DNA of 64,000 nucleotides. Origin: Lysobacter sp. TY2-98 (GTDB taxonomy: Bacteria; Pseudomonadota; Gammaproteobacteria; Xanthomonadales; Xanthomonadaceae). This document shows, piece after piece, positions 28,632-36,729 of this stretch. The stretch is from positions 1,530,921 through 1,594,920 of the forward strand of contig NZ_CP031413.1 of NCBI RefSeq assembly GCF_003367355.1, written 5' to 3'. Position 1 is the first letter of the stretch; every line of letters begins with the position of its first letter. A program made the position numbers and the translations under genes. Under the pieces are notes generated by a model. It did no database searches and was not told where the DNA came from. It saw nothing but the letters and a program-made list of their open reading frames with translations.

Positions 28632-29114
28632 TCAGCGCGTCGCCTTCGTGGCCTTCTTCGCGACAGCTTTCCTGACCGCAGCCTTCTTCGTCGCGGCACC
28701 CACCTTCTTCGCCGTTACCTTTTCGGAGTTGAGCACGATGGCCGCACGCACCAGCGCCTTCAGCGCCTTCTCGTCGAGCCGTTCATCCTTGCGGATATCG
28801 ATCGCACGGCGCGTGTTGCCGTCGAGACTCGAATTGAAGAGCTTCGATGGATCGGGAAGCGATGCGCCCTTCGCAAAGGTCAGCTTGACGACGTCCTTGT
28901 AGGTCTCGCCGGTGCAGACGATGCCGGCATGCGACCACACCGGCACCCCGCGCCACTTCCATTCTTCGACGATGTCGGGATCGACGTCGTGGATGAGGCC
29001 ACGCACGCGCGCCAGCATCGCGCCGCGCCAGTCACCGAGTTCCTCGATGCGGGCATCGATCAGGCGTGACGCGGTGTCGCTCGCCGACGTTTCCGAAAAC
29101 GTTTTCGCGTGCAT
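28632..29114 (-). CDS. DUF1801 family protein with basic C-terminal tail
   Basis: A 160-aa protein. Residues about 15-125 fit DUF1801 (YdhG/YjhX-like): DWRGAMLARVRGLIHDVDPD, EEWKWRGVPVW, VVKLTFAKGASL, FNSSLDGNTRRAIDIRKDE. The last 30 residues are a Lys/Ala tail (AKKVGAATKKAAVRKAVAKK) like histone-H1 repeats of beta- and gammaproteobacteria and may bind nucleic acid. The domain's function is not established. It is the last gene of the PhzF-GFA-AraC-VOC series. Confidence 0.87.
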   Translation of the reverse strand: MHAKTFSETSASDTASRLIDARIEELGDWRGAMLARVRGLIHDVDPDIVEEWKWRGVPVWSHAGIVCTGETYKDVVKLTFAKGASLPDPSKLFNSSLDGNTRRAIDIRKDERLDEKALKALVRAAIVLNSEKVTAKKVGAATKKAAVRKAVAKKATKATR

Positions 29115-29132
29115 GGCGGTTCTCTCCGGAAA

Positions 29133-29549
29133 TCAGGCGTTGGTGCGGTGCGACTGGATCATCTTCCATCCGTTGCCGGACGGATCGCGGAAACCGGCGT
29201 CGATGGTGCCGTAGCGTTCGATCGGCTCCTGCGTGAACTCGACGCCTTGCGACCGCATGCGTTCGTGCGCGCCCTTGCAATCGTCGACGACCAGCACCAG
29301 CGGCGGCATCGCGCCCTTGGCGACGATCTCGCGCACGGTCTGCGCCGTGCTTTCGTCGAGCGTCGGCGGCTGCGGCGCGAACAGGCCGAGCTGGAACGAC
29401 GGCTGCTCCGGATGCTGCACTGTCAGCCAGCGGTAGTCGCCGTTGCGGGCATCGGTGTGGACGCGGAAGCCGAGCTTCTCGACATAGAACTGCAGCGCTT
29501 CGTCCTGGTCGCGGACGTAGAGGCCGACGACGGCAACTCCCTGGCTCAT
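29133..29549 (-). CDS. VOC family protein (glyoxalase/bleomycin-resistance fold)
   Basis: A 138-aa single-domain VOC protein: VAVVGLYVRDQDEALQFYVE, FRVHTDARNGDYRWLTVQHP, and the end FRDPSGNGWKMIQ. It probably binds a metal and acts on, or sequesters, a small molecule. Its start overlaps the stop of the AraC regulator by four bases (ATGA), so the two are translationally coupled and the regulator likely controls it. Confidence 0.9.
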   Translation of the reverse strand: MSQGVAVVGLYVRDQDEALQFYVEKLGFRVHTDARNGDYRWLTVQHPEQPSFQLGLFAPQPPTLDESTAQTVREIVAKGAMPPLVLVVDDCKGAHERMRSQGVEFTQEPIERYGTIDAGFRDPSGNGWKMIQSHRTNA

Positions 29550-30082
29550 TTCGATTCCTCGTGGTGGGTGGCGCCATTAGACGCCTGCGCTTCGCGGCGG
29601 CGCTTCTCCGAAACTGCGATGGTGAGGCCGGGCCGTTCCGCGGCGCTGAGATAGCAACCCGGGACGAACTCGCGTTGCTGAGGCATGGCCTGCTGGCGCT
29701 CACGCACCGCGGTGGGACTTTCACCGGTGATGTCGCGGAACGTGCGGCCGAAGGTGCCCAGGCTGCTCCAGCCCGTCTCCAGCGCGATATCGAGGATCGG
29801 ACGATCGCTGTCGCGAAGCAGCGCCGTCGCGCGCTCGATGCGGCGGGTCAGCAGGTAGCGATGCGGCGGCAGGCCGAACGCGTCCTTGAACGATCGCGCG
29901 AAGTGCGCCTCGGACACGCCGCTCACCTTCGCCAGCCGCGTGATCGGCCAGGCCTCGTGCGACGCCGCGTCCATGCGGTCCTTCGCGCGAAGCAGTCGGC
30001 GCAACAGGCGCGGGTCAGGTGTCGAAGTGGCGGGCGCATTGCCGGGCGTTGCAGGGGCGTCCGTCGTGCACTTGCGTGTCAT
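29546..30082 (-). CDS. AraC family transcriptional regulator (short)
   Basis: A 178-aa regulator consisting of little more than the AraC DNA-binding domain: two helix-turn-helix units, ITRLAKVSGVSEAHFARSFK and ILDIALETGWSSLGTFGRTF, with the signature GLPPHRYLLTRRIERA. The lack of an N-terminal sensor suggests that it responds to its level or is always active. The ATG at MTRKC is preceded by GAGG at seven bases; an upstream ATG (MCMTRKC) is possible. It overlaps both neighbours by four bases. Confidence 0.88.
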   Translation of the reverse strand: MTRKCTTDAPATPGNAPATSTPDPRLLRRLLRAKDRMDAASHEAWPITRLAKVSGVSEAHFARSFKDAFGLPPHRYLLTRRIERATALLRDSDRPILDIALETGWSSLGTFGRTFRDITGESPTAVRERQQAMPQQREFVPGCYLSAAERPGLTIAVSEKRRREAQASNGATHHEESK

Positions 30083-30453
30083 GCACATTCCTCGCGCGGA
30101 CCCACCACGCTCATCGACGCCCCATCCGTCGCCCGCATCGGATACGCCGCGACGTCGAAATCGCGCAGGCAGCGCACGTTGACGCCGAAGTGGTCCGGTG
30201 CGGCGCGCTTGCGATGGAACACGTAGACGCCGCAGGCAGCGCAGAAGAAGTGGCGGGCGACGCGTGTGTTCCACTGATACAGAACGAGATGATCGCGACC
30301 GCGAAGCACGCGCAGCGCACGCTCGGGCACTTTCGTCATCAGCGCGCCGCGCATGGCGCAGAGCGTGCAGTCGCAGGTGGTCAGCTCATCGATCGGGCCG
30401 TCGATGGCGAACTCGATCGCGCCGCAATGACAGCTGCCGGTCCAGCCGGTCAC
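30079..30453 (-). CDS. GFA family zinc protein
   Basis: A 124-aa protein with the GFA zinc motifs GSCHCGAIEF, CDCTLCAMRG and FCAACGVYVFHRK, and the typical close FDVAAYPMRATDGASM. The GTG start overlaps the PhzF stop (GTGA), so translation is coupled. An extended frame upstream exists but runs through the PhzF end and is unlikely. Activity unknown. Confidence 0.88.
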   Translation of the reverse strand: MTGWTGSCHCGAIEFAIDGPIDELTTCDCTLCAMRGALMTKVPERALRVLRGRDHLVLYQWNTRVARHFFCAACGVYVFHRKRAAPDHFGVNVRCLRDFDVAAYPMRATDGASMSVVGPREECA

Positions 30454-31235
30454 AGTTCGATCTCGCCGCGCAGGTAGAACACGCAACGACCGGCGAGCTC
30501 GACGCGATCGCCGCGCAGCGTGCAGGTCATTTCGCCGCCACGTGTCGACGCCTGCCAGCAGCGTAGCGTGCTGCGACCGAGGCGCGGCGCCCAGTATGGC
30601 AACAGGCCGCAGTGCGCGCCGCCGGTGACCGGATCCTCGGGCACGCCCTTTCCCGGTGCGAAGTAGCGGCTGGTGATGTCGTAGGGCGCATCGCCGGCCG
30701 CGGTCACCACCACGCCACCGCGCGGGAGGCGCGCGATGGCCGCCATGTCGGGCTGCAGGCGACGCACGGTGTCGGCGTCGTCGAACACCGCGATGAAGTT
30801 GAAGCGATCATCGACGACTTCGCGTGGCGTGGCGCCGAGGGCTTCCGCAAGACCGGCCGGAGCGTCGATCACCCGCCCGGGCCGCGTCGGGAAATCCATG
30901 CGATAGGCATCGCCATCGCGCGTGACGGTCAAGGCGCCGCTCGCCGTGTCGAATGCGACCTCGCCACGCCCCGGTTCCAGCACCTCCATCACCACCGCGG
31001 CGGTCGCGAGCGTCGCGTGCCCGCACAACGGCACTTCAAGCACCGGCGTGAACCAGCGCAGGCGATAGCGACCGTCGGCGATGACCAGAAACGCGGTCTC
31101 GGCGAGGTTGTTCTCCGCGGCGATCGCGCGCAGCGTCGCGTCGTCGGCAAACTCCGGCATGACGACCACCGCCGCCGGGTTGCCCGTGAAGAGGCGCGAG
31201 GCGAACGCGTCGACCTGGAACAAGGGAAGGCGCAT
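30450..31235 (-). CDS. PhzF family isomerase/epimerase
   Basis: A 261-aa protein of the PhzF/diaminopimelate epimerase fold. Signatures: MRLPLFQVDAFASRLFTGNP, the catalytic Glu46 in NNLAETAFL, LCGHATLATAAVV, and the close RYFAPGKGVPEDPVTGGAHC. In phenazine makers PhzF isomerises DHHA, but most relatives are of unknown substrate and no other phz genes are here. It is the first gene of a four- or five-gene overlapping operon. Confidence 0.92.
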   Translation of the reverse strand: MRLPLFQVDAFASRLFTGNPAAVVVMPEFADDATLRAIAAENNLAETAFLVIADGRYRLRWFTPVLEVPLCGHATLATAAVVMEVLEPGRGEVAFDTASGALTVTRDGDAYRMDFPTRPGRVIDAPAGLAEALGATPREVVDDRFNFIAVFDDADTVRRLQPDMAAIARLPRGGVVVTAAGDAPYDITSRYFAPGKGVPEDPVTGGAHCGLLPYWAPRLGRSTLRCWQASTRGGEMTCTLRGDRVELAGRCVFYLRGEIEL

Positions 31236-31626
31236 GGTGGGCGACGATATCGCGTCCGGCCGCCCGCCGCGCGTCCGGTATGGCGCGGCGGTCATCGATG
31301 CCGCGCGGATCGGAAACATTCAACGACGAGGCTCCAGCGATCGCCATCCGACGTCGCACGTGCGGCCGGTCCGCGCCGGGGGCACGCGCATCGGCGATCG
31401 GATGCGGCACACGCGCCGTCGACAACGACAACGACTTCATGCCGACGGCGACCGATGCGCGCACCCGACCGGCGCGTCGCAGCCGAACATGTTCTTCGTG
31501 TTCGTGTTCGACGGCAGCGCCCGGCCTGGCCATACGGCCGCACGCGGCGTGCGCCGAGCGAGACCGCTTCGCGCGCCGTCACCGCCGGTGCGCCTCACGC
31601 CCACTGTCATCGGGCCACCGCCGAGG
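31236..31626. other. 391-bp intergenic stretch
   Basis: Between the start of phzF and the stop of a GST gene, both on the minus strand. It must hold the promoter of the PhzF operon. Frames through it are Arg/Ser-rich; I see no gene, hairpin or repeat to report. Confidence 0.4.
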
Positions 31627-32283
31627 TCAATCGCGATCAGGTGCGCCCAGCGGGAACAGCGATCGATACGGACGGGCTTCGTCGACGGCGCGAGCGAACG
31701 ACGGTCGCTGCAGCAAGCGAGCGCGATAGGCGCGCAGCGTCGGATACACACCGCTGATCGGGTGCACCCAGTCGGCGTAGAACAACGAAGGCGCGGCGGC
31801 GCAGTCGGCCAGGCTGAAGGTATCGCCGGCGGCCCAGGTGCGGCCCTGCAGGCGCGCTTCGAGCCAGGCATAGGCGATGTCGAGCGCGGCGGCCGTGCGC
31901 TCGCGCGCATCGTCGACGCGACCGTCGGGGCGCAGCGCTTCCGACACCGGCTGCTGCATCGGCGTCATCACGTAGTGGTCGAACACACGATCCATGAAGC
32001 GCACTTCGAGCGCGGCGACGGGATCGTCGGGCAACAACGCAACCGGGTCGCGGTGATGCAGATGCAGGTGCTCGATGATGATCGTGGTTTCCGCGACGGT
32101 GCGTCCGTTGTCGACCAGCACCGGCATGCGCTTCATCGGCCACAACGCGGACCACTGCAGGGCGACGTCGGGATGCTCCGGCGAAATGACGCGGTAGTCG
32201 AACGGCAATGCATTTTCGTACAGCGCGATGAGCACCTTCTGGCAGTACGACGAGAACGGGTGTCCATAAAACACGAGTGACAT
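31627..32283 (-). CDS. Glutathione S-transferase family protein
   Basis: A 218-aa GST with both domains: FYGHPFSSYCQKVLIALYEN (active-site Ser/Cys region), MKRMPVLVDNGRTVAETTII (cis-Pro and the glutathione-binding turn), and the helical C-terminal domain with TFSLADCAAAPSLFYAD. GAGG lies upstream of the chosen ATG; an earlier in-frame ATG adds six residues. Substrate unknown. Confidence 0.92.
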   Translation of the reverse strand: MSLVFYGHPFSSYCQKVLIALYENALPFDYRVISPEHPDVALQWSALWPMKRMPVLVDNGRTVAETTIIIEHLHLHHRDPVALLPDDPVAALEVRFMDRVFDHYVMTPMQQPVSEALRPDGRVDDARERTAAALDIAYAWLEARLQGRTWAAGDTFSLADCAAAPSLFYADWVHPISGVYPTLRAYRARLLQRPSFARAVDEARPYRSLFPLGAPDRD

Positions 32284-32335
32284 GGCATTTCCTCGTTGCA
32301 TCGCGGCGCTGCCGCAGTGGGGTGCGCGGGTGACG

Positions 32336-32893
32336 TCAGCCGCGCCAGTTCGCGTGCGTGCGCCAGAACTCGACGCTGCGTAGGTAGGCGTCGTGGTCCA
32401 GCGCCACGCCGGAGCCGCCCTCCTCCACGCCCAGCGCGTTGCGCATCATCGTGATCGGCGCCATCGGCGTTTCCTCCGGCTCCGCGGTGTACATGCAGCC
32501 GACGATGCCCCAGTCCGCGTCGATCACCGTGCCTTCCCTCGCCAGCTGTTCGCGGCTGTAGAGGATGGGGATGATGTACTCCGCCACCGGCGGTTCCAAG
32601 CCATCGAACCAGCGCACCAGCACCGGCAGTTCCTCGCGGTTGCGCGCCTCGTAATCCGAGCGCAGCAGATGGCGGTTGTCGTCGGTGATCGGCACCGCGA
32701 GGCAGCGCGTCGACGTCCAGTTGCGATGCACGTGCAGCTTGCAGAACGGTGCATAGCCGTCGAGCACCTTCATCGGCGCGACCTCGTTGAGGTGGCGCAC
32801 GAATTCGTCCGGCGTGCAGTCCTGGATGGTGTTGCGGCGCGGCTCGCGCGGGAACAGCCGAGGGCGCGCGAACTCGGTGAGGACGATGGACAT
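32336..32893 (-). CDS. DUF3228 family protein
   Basis: A 185-aa cytoplasmic protein of the conserved DUF3228 family: DGYAPFCKLHVHRNWTSTRC, ADWGIVGCMYTAEPEETPMA, PITMMRNALGVEEGGSGVAL and SVEFWRTHANWR. No activity is known for the family. It lies 52 bp upstream of the GST gene on the same strand and may be co-transcribed. Confidence 0.9.
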   Translation of the reverse strand: MSIVLTEFARPRLFPREPRRNTIQDCTPDEFVRHLNEVAPMKVLDGYAPFCKLHVHRNWTSTRCLAVPITDDNRHLLRSDYEARNREELPVLVRWFDGLEPPVAEYIIPILYSREQLAREGTVIDADWGIVGCMYTAEPEETPMAPITMMRNALGVEEGGSGVALDHDAYLRSVEFWRTHANWRG

Positions 32894-33053
32894 GCGGGAT
32901 CACGTCGACGGCGGAAGCGCGATTATCGCGGCCCGCGACGTCGGCCGTCGCGCGTCGCGCGTCGCCGGAAGGGTCGGCGCCGCACACGTGCGACCTTGCC
33001 GACCCATTCACTCGGAGCGTCCTATACCGGGCCGCCCCGACCCGGAGCCGCCC

Positions 33054-33551
33054 ATGTCCCGTCCCGCGCCGCCGACCGTGACCAGGTTCGATCTGTCCCG
33101 CTATCTCGGCACGTGGTACGAGATCGCGCGCCTGCCGATGCGCTACGAGCCGCCGGACTACACCGACGTCAGCGCGACCTACAGCCTCGAGGCCGATGGC
33201 AGCGTGCGCGTCCAGAACCGGGCGTACGACGGCAAGGGCGAGCTGCAGGAGTCGATCGGCCAAGCCAGGCCGCTCGACGCCAGCGACGACAGCCGGCTCG
33301 AAGTCACGTTCCTCCCCGAGGGCCTTCGCTGGATTCCGTTCACCAAGGGCGATTACTGGGTGCTGCGCGTGGATACCGACTACCGCACCGCGCTGGTCGG
33401 CAGTCCCGACTACACCTTCCTGTGGCTGCTGCATCGCGAGGCCACGCTCGATGCGACGACGCGCGACGCGTTCCTCGCCACGGCGCGGGGACTCGGTTAC
33501 GACCTCTCGAAACTGATCCAGACGCCGCATACGGGACGCCGCACGGCCTAG
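33054..33551 (+). CDS. Lipocalin family protein (Blc-like)
   Basis: A 165-aa lipocalin: FDLSRYLGTWYEIARLPMRY (the GxW motif), ATYSLEADGSVRVQNRAY, TKGDYWVLRVDTDYRTALV, YTFLWLLHREATLD. Bacterial Blc proteins are normally outer-membrane lipoproteins binding fatty acids or lysophospholipids. Here no signal peptide or lipobox precedes the domain, so this copy may be cytoplasmic, or the start may be mis-set; no alternative upstream start with a signal was found. Confidence 0.92.
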   Translation: MSRPAPPTVTRFDLSRYLGTWYEIARLPMRYEPPDYTDVSATYSLEADGSVRVQNRAYDGKGELQESIGQARPLDASDDSRLEVTFLPEGLRWIPFTKGDYWVLRVDTDYRTALVGSPDYTFLWLLHREATLDATTRDAFLATARGLGYDLSKLIQTPHTGRRTA

Positions 33552-33662
33552 GGGTCGCTGCACCACAGGGCACCCGTCGTCCGACATACGGTCGGCGGCC
33601 TCGACCGCTCGCAAACATTCCGTGTGCGAGCGTCGGCCGTTTCTACGTTGCCGCCAGATCGC

Positions 33663-34667
33663 ATGACACGTCCGCAAACGATGCGCTTCGCGCTCGCCGT
33701 CATCGCCGCCACGCTTGCGCCTCGCGCGCACGCCGCGGACGTGTGCGCGGACGCGGCGGCATCGACGTCCGGCAACACCGCGTCCCGCATCGCAGCGATC
33801 GCCTGCGCCGAGCACGATCTCTGGTACGCGCCCTTCATCGACGAGAACGGACGCCTCGCCAACATGCGCATCTCGGAAGCCGAGGGCTCACGCCTGCGCG
33901 ATGGTGCGACCCCCGCATGGCAGCGCGTCGCGATGTACTGGCGCGGCAGCGGTGTGCAGTGGCCGAGCCCGTCATTGCCCGCAGGCGCGGATTGCAACGG
34001 CACCGGCGGCGAAGTCGCGTCCGCGCTGTGCCGGACGTTCCTGATCGACACCCCGTGGTCGGCGGTGTTCGTGTCGTACGTGATGACGCGTGCCGGCGTG
34101 CCGGGCTTCCAACCCTCCGCACGCCACGTGGACTACGTGCGCGACGCGTTCCGCGGCGGCGACACCGCCCCGTATCGGCTCGCGGATCCCGATGCCGAAG
34201 CGCCCGCGACCGGCGACCTGATCTGCTTTTCCCGCGTGTCGCAGGTGTTCGGCGTGCAGGGCTTCCGCGACTGGCTGGCGCGCTCGTCCTCCGCACCTCT
34301 GGCGATGCATTGCGACATCGTGGTGTCGACCGCCAACAACCGTGCACGACTGGTCGGGGGCAACGTGCTGCAGGGCGTGACCATGCGTGTGTTGCCGCTC
34401 AACCGCCTTGGCAAGTTCTGGGCCTTGCCACACCGGTCCATCGGCGAACCCGAATGCGATCCCGGCACGCCGTCCGCGTGCAATTTCAATCGTCAGGATT
34501 GGGTGGCGCTACTCAAGCTCAACCCCTCGGCGAACGTGCCCGCCACCGGACCGCTCATGCCCGGCCCGCCGACCAAGTGCTGCGTGGTATGCATGCTGCC
34601 GATGGCACCCGACATGAAACGCTGCCCGGCGCCCGCGACCGAGCCGACGACGTCGCCAGTTCGCTGA
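33663..34667 (+). CDS. DUF2272 family exported protein (CHAP-like)
   Basis: A 334-aa exported protein: signal peptide to about residue 24 (TLAPRAHAA). The DUF2272 core carries TPWSAVFVSYVMTRAGVPGF, the counterpart of the CHAP active-site helix but with Ser in place of Cys, then GDLICFSR and MHCDIVVSTANNRARLVGGN. The last 60 residues contain a Cys-rich segment (TKCCVVCMLP) after a Pro-rich linker. A peptidoglycan-related role is plausible by fold, but catalysis is doubtful without the Cys. Confidence 0.82.
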   Translation: MTRPQTMRFALAVIAATLAPRAHAADVCADAAASTSGNTASRIAAIACAEHDLWYAPFIDENGRLANMRISEAEGSRLRDGATPAWQRVAMYWRGSGVQWPSPSLPAGADCNGTGGEVASALCRTFLIDTPWSAVFVSYVMTRAGVPGFQPSARHVDYVRDAFRGGDTAPYRLADPDAEAPATGDLICFSRVSQVFGVQGFRDWLARSSSAPLAMHCDIVVSTANNRARLVGGNVLQGVTMRVLPLNRLGKFWALPHRSIGEPECDPGTPSACNFNRQDWVALLKLNPSANVPATGPLMPGPPTKCCVVCMLPMAPDMKRCPAPATEPTTSPVR

Positions 34668-35143
34668 GCGAATCGAGTCGGTCGATGTCGGTGCCGTGCC
34701 GGATTGCCGGCGAGGCCTTCAACCGACGACGCGCGCCGACCGCTGCCGGCCTGCGCCGTTCCCGCTCCGGCGCGCGACGGCAGGCTTCGAGACATTCGGG
34801 CGTCGCTGCAGTGCGGCTATCGCCCCCGGATTCCGCGCCGGGAATGCCAGACCTCGCCACCTCGTCGAATCCGACCCGGACAGCGAAACCGCGACCCCGC
34901 CCCGCGCGAATCGCCCGGACTCCCCAGCGCGACGGCTCGTTCAGGCGCTGCGTGGAGCGCACGGAGACATCCTCGGCTCAGGGGCTACGCGGTGCCGCGC
35001 CGTGGCGTTGCGCTACCGCTCACACGCGAAAGCGTAAGATTGGGGCTTCCAGCTACACTCGCGCGCTTCGCCCGGCCCAGGCCGACCGTTTCGCTCCTTC
35101 CTGCGACACCACGTCACGTGGGCGCCCCCTCGGGAGCAACGGC
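34668..35143. other. 476-bp intergenic stretch
   Basis: No gene is supported on either strand. A TACACT at 35054-35059, in a context common for -10 boxes in this group, lies about 85 bases before the YkgJ-like gene, with no clear -35. A GGGAG ribosome site follows near 35131. Confidence 0.35.
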
Positions 35144-35521
35144 ATGCGGTTCGACCCCCTCCCCATTCATCCTGATTCGCTGTCGTCCCTGACACGCGAA
35201 GACGAGTCCGCCGCTCCGCCGACCGCGGACTGCGACCATTGCGACGCGGTCTGTTGCCGTCTCACCGTCGTGGTGCAGCCGGAGGACGGCATTGCCGAGC
35301 ACCTCACCACCCGCCTCGGCGGCCTGCGGGTGATGGCCCGTGACGCCGACGGCTGGTGCGTCGCGGTCGACAGCGCACGGATGTGCTGCTCCATCTACGA
35401 GGCACGCCCCGAAGTCTGCCGCCGCTTCGAGATGGGCGGCCCCTACTGCGAGGCCGTGCGCGAGGACTACACGCGCAGCCATCGCACCATCCCGTTGCAC
35501 CTGACAGGAACCCCGTCATGA
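35144..35521 (+). CDS. YkgJ family cysteine-cluster protein
   Basis: A 125-aa protein with the Cys pattern of the YkgJ/zinc-iron chelating family: CDHCDAVCCRLTV, then CCSIYEARPEVCRRFEMGGPYC. The cysteines probably hold a metal or iron-sulfur cluster. Function is unknown. It overlaps the next gene by four bases (ATGA), so the two are co-translated. Confidence 0.87.
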   Translation: MRFDPLPIHPDSLSSLTREDESAAPPTADCDHCDAVCCRLTVVVQPEDGIAEHLTTRLGGLRVMARDADGWCVAVDSARMCCSIYEARPEVCRRFEMGGPYCEAVREDYTRSHRTIPLHLTGTPS

Positions 35522-35751
35522 CGTCGAAGATGTCGCAAATGCCTTCCGCAAGCTCATCCACCCGCCGCAGCGATGTGTCGCGCGACCTCACCCGCGAACA
35601 CATCAGCGAGCACCTGGCTGCATTCCGCGCAGCGGGCGGGGTGGTGGAGGTTCTGGGTAATACTCCGATCCACCGCTCGACGCCGCCGTCGGGCAAGTCC
35701 GCATCGAAGAGCGCACCGCGCGCGACCACCAGCCCACCCGCCTCCACCTGA
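35518..35751 (+). CDS. Small conserved hypothetical protein
   Basis: A 77-aa protein beginning MTSKMSQMPS. The middle holds EHISEHLAAFRAAGGVVEVLGNTPI, which I recognise as a small conserved motif in Xanthomonadaceae without a known role. The tail is Ser/Pro-rich. Start is set by the ATGA overlap with the YkgJ gene. Confidence 0.7.
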   Translation: MTSKMSQMPSASSSTRRSDVSRDLTREHISEHLAAFRAAGGVVEVLGNTPIHRSTPPSGKSASKSAPRATTSPPAST

Positions 35752-35761
35752 GGACTCCATC

Positions 35762-35905
35762 TTGCCCAAGCCCAACTATTCGTTCGAGAAGCGCCAGCGC
35801 GAAATCGCCAAGAAGAAGCAGAAGGACGAGAAGGAAGCGCGCAAGCGCGAAGCACGTGCCGCGGCGAAAGACACCGGCACCGACACCGCGACTCGGCCGG
35901 AATAG
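35762..35905 (+). CDS. Tiny basic conserved protein (MPKPNYSFEKRQRE type)
   Basis: A 47-aa protein with TTG start, seven bases after GAGGA. It begins MPKPNYSFEKRQREIAKKKQ, a short opening conserved widely in proteobacteria; the rest is Lys/Glu/Ala-rich, coiled, and ends DTATRPE. Function unknown; the basic coil could bind nucleic acid. It follows the 77-aa gene by 10 bp in the same operon. Confidence 0.75.
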   Translation: MPKPNYSFEKRQREIAKKKQKDEKEARKREARAAAKDTGTDTATRPE

Positions 35906-35914
35906 GCGTCGCCG

Positions 35915-36631
35915 TCAGGGGCGGGTGGCATCCATTCGTCGTTGCCATCCACCGGCATCGACGCCCCGGATCAGCAGCCAGAGCGCGAACGACGTTTCGG
36001 CAACGAAGACCGGCAGCATCACCCACGGGAACAGCACGCCTTGCAGCGACGGCGCGAGCAACTGCGCGAGGCTGTTGACGAGATAGCAGACGCCCGCGAC
36101 CTGCATGAGCATGCCGATCGTGCGCGGCAGGAACCCCGAGCGCCGGATCAGGTGCCCTTCCAGCACGCATACCACGCCGAAGAAGATCAGCCCGATCCCG
36201 AAGCCGTGTTCGTGCAGGCGTATCGCCACGTATGACCACGCCTGCAACTGCGTGGCCGGAACGCCATGCAGGTATGGCGCGTCGCCCAGCAGCATCAGCG
36301 GTACCAGCAGGAACAGCTTGTTGGCGACCAGCACCGCCGTCTGCACGAGATTGAACAGCAGCACCAGCAGCGCGAGACGCCGGTTCACGACGCGGAACAG
36401 CGCGTACAGGCTCCACATCACGAACACGTCGCAGACGTGCATGAGCAGGTCGATCGCGATGCCCAGACGCCAGCGATCGGGCGACGCTGCGATGCGTGCG
36501 GCCGTCAGCGCGGCGTCGCCACTTGCCACCATCGACCCGCGCACGGCCAACTCGCCGAATATGCCGGCAGCGATGATCACGAGATAAAGCAACCCGGCGA
36601 GACGGGCGTAGGGCTGCGGTGACGTCGTCAT
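35915..36631 (-). CDS. DUF4386 family integral membrane protein
   Basis: A 238-aa protein with six or seven membrane segments. The start ARLAGLLYLVIIAAGIFGEL and GFGIGLIFFGVVCVLEGHLI with RSGFLPRTIGMLMQVAGVCY fit DUF4386. Function unknown; it is a single gene converging on the small basic gene. Confidence 0.87.
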   Translation of the reverse strand: MTTSPQPYARLAGLLYLVIIAAGIFGELAVRGSMVASGDAALTAARIAASPDRWRLGIAIDLLMHVCDVFVMWSLYALFRVVNRRLALLVLLFNLVQTAVLVANKLFLLVPLMLLGDAPYLHGVPATQLQAWSYVAIRLHEHGFGIGLIFFGVVCVLEGHLIRRSGFLPRTIGMLMQVAGVCYLVNSLAQLLAPSLQGVLFPWVMLPVFVAETSFALWLLIRGVDAGGWQRRMDATRP

Positions 36632-36729
36632 GAGTCGTGTGCGCTGAATGCCTGCCGCACGATTCCACGCGAAGCGCGGCCGCGAGCGTGCCGGTGGTCA
36701 CGCGCACCCTTGGCGCCGCGAGCGGCGCG

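Noticed and set aside
34668..35143. Possible tRNA or small RNA gene
   Set aside because: No cloverleaf or conserved RNA fold could be drawn; only a weak -10-like box.
32393..35521. Open frame of over 1,000 codons crossing several genes
   Set aside because: Arg/Ala-rich translation running over the lipocalin and DUF2272 genes in another frame; typical GC artefact.
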